Assembly (NCBI RefSeq): GCF_024749045.1
Contig: NZ_CP087184.1
Span: 3,472,001 to 3,536,000, forward strand
Reading direction: 5' to 3'
Source: Pseudomonas sp. B21-028
GTDB lineage: Bacteria > Pseudomonadota > Gammaproteobacteria > Pseudomonadales > Pseudomonadaceae
Length of the DNA stretch: 64,000 nucleotides
A program made the position numbers and the translations under genes. The notes under the pieces are model-generated. The model was not told the origin of the DNA and made no database searches. It saw only the letters and a program-made list of their open reading frames with translations. How positions within the stretch are numbered: position 1 is the first letter of the stretch; each line of letters begins with the position of its first letter. Positions 61,707 through 64,000 of the stretch are shown here, one piece after another.

Positions 61707-62618
61707 GTGGCGTCCTATTCCTTGCGTCAGCTGAAGTACTTCGTCACAACGGTTGAATGTGGCAGCGTGGCTGAAGCCTCTCGCAAGCTGTACATCGCCC
61801 AACCGTCGATAGCCACGGCCGTCAAAGGCCTGGAGGACAGTTTTGGCGTGCAGTTGCTTATTCGTCATCACGCCCAGGGAGTGTCGTTGACACCTGGCGG
61901 CGCTCGCTTCTATCGCAAGGCCCAGGAACTGCTGCGCATGGCCCGTGAGTTCGAGCAGAATGCGCTGGCCGACAACGATGTGATCAGCGGCCAGATCGAC
62001 ATCGGGTGCTTCGAAACCGTCGCCCCGCTCTATCTGCCTCGACTGATCGCGGGATTTCGCGAGCGCTTCCCGGGCGTCGAGATACGCCTGCAGGACGGCG
62101 AGCAGCAGGAACTCATGCAGGGGTTGACCGGCGGTCGTTTCGACCTGGCGATTTTCTATGAGCACGATCTGGACAGCACCATCGAAACCGAGGCCCTGAT
62201 GGCGCCACAGCGGCCCTACGCACTGTTGCCGGCCGGGCATCGCTTTGCCAACCAGGCGCAAGTATCGCTTCGCGACCTGGCCCTGGAGCCGATGATCCTG
62301 CTAGACGTACAACCCAGCCGAACCTATTTCGTCAGCATTTTCGAAGAGCTGGGCCTGACGCCCAATATCGTCTTCAGCTCGCCGTCCATTGAAATGGTGC
62401 GGGGCATGGTCGGCCAGGCGTTCGGCTTCTCGGTACTGGTCACCCGGCCGCACTCCACCTGCACCTATGACGGGCAACAGGTGGTGTGCGTCAACATCAC
62501 CGAAGATGTGACCGGCTCGGCACTGGTAGCCGGCTGGCTCAAACGGGCGCACCTCACCAAGCCGGCGCAGTTGTTCGTCGATTATTGCAAGGAGCAGTTC
62601 CAGCAATGGCTGCAATGA
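61707..62618 (+). CDS. LysR-family regulator of the binding-protein/aminotransferase locus
   Basis: 303 residues with an N-terminal helix-turn-helix (CGSVAEASRKLYIAQPSIATAVK) and an effector domain (about 90-295; QIDIGCFETVAPLYLPRLIAGF). Start GTG 61707 follows CGAGGT. It is convergent with the PotD-like binding protein gene, 17 bases apart. The most likely targets are genes beyond the right edge, but this is not visible. Confidence 0.85.
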   Translation: MASYSLRQLKYFVTTVECGSVAEASRKLYIAQPSIATAVKGLEDSFGVQLLIRHHAQGVSLTPGGARFYRKAQELLRMAREFEQNALADNDVISGQIDIGCFETVAPLYLPRLIAGFRERFPGVEIRLQDGEQQELMQGLTGGRFDLAIFYEHDLDSTIETEALMAPQRPYALLPAGHRFANQAQVSLRDLALEPMILLDVQPSRTYFVSIFEELGLTPNIVFSSPSIEMVRGMVGQAFGFSVLVTRPHSTCTYDGQQVVCVNITEDVTGSALVAGWLKRAHLTKPAQLFVDYCKEQFQQWLQ

Positions 62619-62635
62619 ACAGTGTGGCGAGGCCG

Positions 62636-63676
62636 CTAGCGCGCAGCCCAGGCATTGAAACGCTGCTCAAGCTCCTCGCCGTGATCAACCCAGAATTCGG
62701 CATCCACCGCCCGCGCTTCAGCCAGATTGGCCTCGGCGGTGGGCAGTTGCTGTTGCACCGCTACAGGCAAGAGGCTCAACGTCTTGCGATGTACAGGCCC
62801 ATAAGGGATGTTTTCGGAGAACACTTTCTGGGCCTGCGGCTGGCTGGCGAAAGCGATGAACTGTTCCGCCAGGGCCTTGTTCGGCGTCCCCTTGACCACC
62901 GCCCAATACTCCGGGTCATACAAACTTTGCGGCCAGACAATCTCCAGCGTCATGCCTTCCTTCTGCGCCGAGGCGATCCGGCCATTGTAGGCAGCGCTCA
63001 TCACCACATCGCCCGCCACCAGCCACTGGGCTGGTTGGGCGCCGGCCTCCCACCACTGGATGTCCGGCTTGATCTGGTCCAGTTTGGCGAACGCCCTGGA
63101 CACACCTTCGGGGGTGCCCAACACCTTATACAGTTCCTGCGCCTTGACCCCGTCCGCCAGCAATGCGATTTCCAGGGTGTATTTGGCCCCCTTGCGCAAA
63201 CCGCGCTTGCCCGGATAGTCGGTGACGTTCCAGAAGTCCGCCCATGATCCAGGGGCCTTGGCGAGCTTGCTCCGGTCATAGGCCAGGACCATCGACCAGA
63301 CATAGGTCGCCACGCCGCACTCGGTGAGCGTACCGGGAACGAAGTTCGCCGGATCCCCCAGATGCGTCAGGTCGAGCCTCTCGAACAGCCCCTCTTCACA
63401 ACCACGCAGCAATTCGGGGCTTTCCACTTCGACCACGTCCCAGCTGGTGTGACCCGCTGCGACCATGGCCTTGATCTTCGACAACTCGCCGTTGTATTCA
63501 CCGGCCACGACGCTTCCCGCACCGCTGGCATTGAAGGGTTGGAAGTAGGCCGTGTCCTGGGCCTGTTTGGTGGCACCGCCAAAGGAGATCACGGTGAGAC
63601 TCGGCGGCGCGGCGACGATACTGGCACTCGACAACGCCACCATACACGCAACAGTGCAACGCAAGGATCTGGACAT
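62636..63676 (-). CDS. PotD-like ABC transporter periplasmic binding protein
   Basis: 346 residues with a signal peptide (SLRCTVACMVALSSASIVAAPP) and a spermidine/putrescine-type binding fold (VISFGGATKQAQDTAYFQPF, YVWSMVLAYDRSKL, WWEAGAQPAQWLVAGDVVMS). This family binds polyamines and some amino-acid derivatives. ATG 63676 follows GAGGA by eight bases. It lies 76 bases downstream of a class III aminotransferase gene in the same direction, suggesting a polyamine or omega-amino-acid uptake/deamination operon. The permease and ATPase genes are presumably outside the window. Confidence 0.85.
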   Translation of the reverse strand: MSRSLRCTVACMVALSSASIVAAPPSLTVISFGGATKQAQDTAYFQPFNASGAGSVVAGEYNGELSKIKAMVAAGHTSWDVVEVESPELLRGCEEGLFERLDLTHLGDPANFVPGTLTECGVATYVWSMVLAYDRSKLAKAPGSWADFWNVTDYPGKRGLRKGAKYTLEIALLADGVKAQELYKVLGTPEGVSRAFAKLDQIKPDIQWWEAGAQPAQWLVAGDVVMSAAYNGRIASAQKEGMTLEIVWPQSLYDPEYWAVVKGTPNKALAEQFIAFASQPQAQKVFSENIPYGPVHRKTLSLLPVAVQQQLPTAEANLAEARAVDAEFWVDHGEELEQRFNAWAAR

Positions 63677-63752
63677 CGATCGATTCCTCTCATGACCTGT
63701 ACGACGCCAGGTCGTTTGGAGCCGGCTCGCCCGCACGAGCCGGCGACGGGAC

Positions 63753-64000
63753 TCAAAGGCGACCGTAAGCGCGGGCGGTGCGGTCTACAGCAATACGGGT
63801 CTTGTCGACCAGCTCGTTGATGTCGGCGTGGCTGGCCACCAGCGCCGGGGCCATGATCATCCGGCCAAGGGTGGAACGGATGATCACGCCTTCCTCGAAA
63901 CCGAAGGTGCGGCATTGCCAGGCCATCTCGTTCTCGTTGGCAAAGCGCTTGCGGAGGTCCTTGTCTTCGGCCAGTTGCAGGGCCGCGACCATGCCCACCC
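63753..64000 (-). CDS. Class III aminotransferase, C-terminal part (runs off right edge)
   Basis: About 82 C-terminal residues are visible; the rest, including the PLP lysine, is beyond the edge. The tail (GFEEGVIIRSTLGRMIMAPALVASHADINELVDKTRIAV in sections) is typical of omega-amino-acid/polyamine:pyruvate aminotransferases such as SpuC. The neighbouring PotD-like gene supports a polyamine or related amine substrate. The name is limited to the family because the active site is not seen. Confidence 0.7.
   Translation of the reverse strand, partial: VGMVAALQLAEDKDLRKRFANENEMAWQCRTFGFEEGVIIRSTLGRMIMAPALVASHADINELVDKTRIAVDRTARAYGRL

Noticed and set aside
1..64000. tRNA, rRNA, riboswitch, prophage or replication origin
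   Set aside because: I looked for their usual signatures (CCA-ended cloverleaves, rRNA cores, integrase genes, DnaA-box clusters) and saw none.

Overview
The window is high-GC bacterial chromosome from a Pseudomonas, most probably of the P. fluorescens group. The evidence is the codon use, the gene families (NosP/NahK, LhpABC-type hydroxyproline genes, acoXABC with a 2,3-butanediol dehydrogenase, a DUF2790 protein) and the very many palindromic REP elements of the GTGGGAGCGAGCCTGC type between genes. There is no rRNA, tRNA, CRISPR, prophage or complete insertion sequence. Almost all of it is metabolic accessory chromosome: small catabolic cassettes, each with its own regulator and transporter.

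Layout. 1-1.9 kb: a nitric-oxide-sensing FIST protein (NosP) followed by its partner kinase (NahK, cut by the left edge). 2.2-7.4 kb: porin, glucarate-dehydratase-like enzyme and MFS anion transporter, with a divergent LysR. 7.6-10.5 kb: an NTF2-like secreted protein, then a LysR / tautomerase / short-chain dehydrogenase group in which a 68-bp promoter module occurs twice. 10.6-12.7 kb: a TonB siderophore receptor. 12.9-15.7 kb: MocR-type regulator and divergent MFS exporter. 15.8-29.2 kb: a hydroxyproline island with a GntR regulator, an unusual PLAT-like protein, 4-hydroxyproline epimerase, three-subunit D-hydroxyproline dehydrogenase, a PAS-AraC regulator, an amino-acid ABC transporter with an embedded aconitase-X (cis-3-hydroxyproline dehydratase), a second proline-racemase-family enzyme and the pyrroline-hydroxycarboxylate deaminase. 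30.1-37.7 kb: the acetoin/2,3-butanediol operon (acoX-A-B-C-dehydrogenase) with divergent AcoR, a clear sigma-54 promoter and a palindromic upstream site. 37.7-42.2 kb: a 152-bp MITE, a DipZ-like redox protein, a DUF2790 protein and a two-component system. 42.7-48.4 kb: a TPP oxidase, a GGDEF/degenerate-EAL membrane protein and a methyltransferase. 49.7-55.6 kb: an outer-membrane channel / MFS / amidase cassette with AraC and GlxA-type regulators. 55.6-64 kb: a two-TM unknown protein, LysR, two orphan response regulators, an NDH-2-like flavoprotein, another LysR, and a PotD-like binding protein next to a class III aminotransferase cut by the right edge.

How the genes work together. The hydroxyproline genes cover uptake, epimerisation, oxidation and deamination of trans-4-hydroxy-L-proline, plus dehydration of 3-hydroxyprolines. 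The final alpha-ketoglutarate-semialdehyde dehydrogenase and a pyrroline-2-carboxylate reductase are not in the window. The aco genes oxidise 2,3-butanediol to acetoin and cleave it to acetyl-CoA and acetaldehyde; the E3 subunit must come from elsewhere.

The non-coding DNA is dominated by two palindrome families. Family A (REP doublets) has expanded into tandem arrays with a 131-135 bp period at 42.2, 48.7 and 59.0 kb and a two-unit array at 29.3 kb. Family B (GTGGCGAGGGGAT...) occurs six times, once inside the D-hydroxyproline dehydrogenase gene set.
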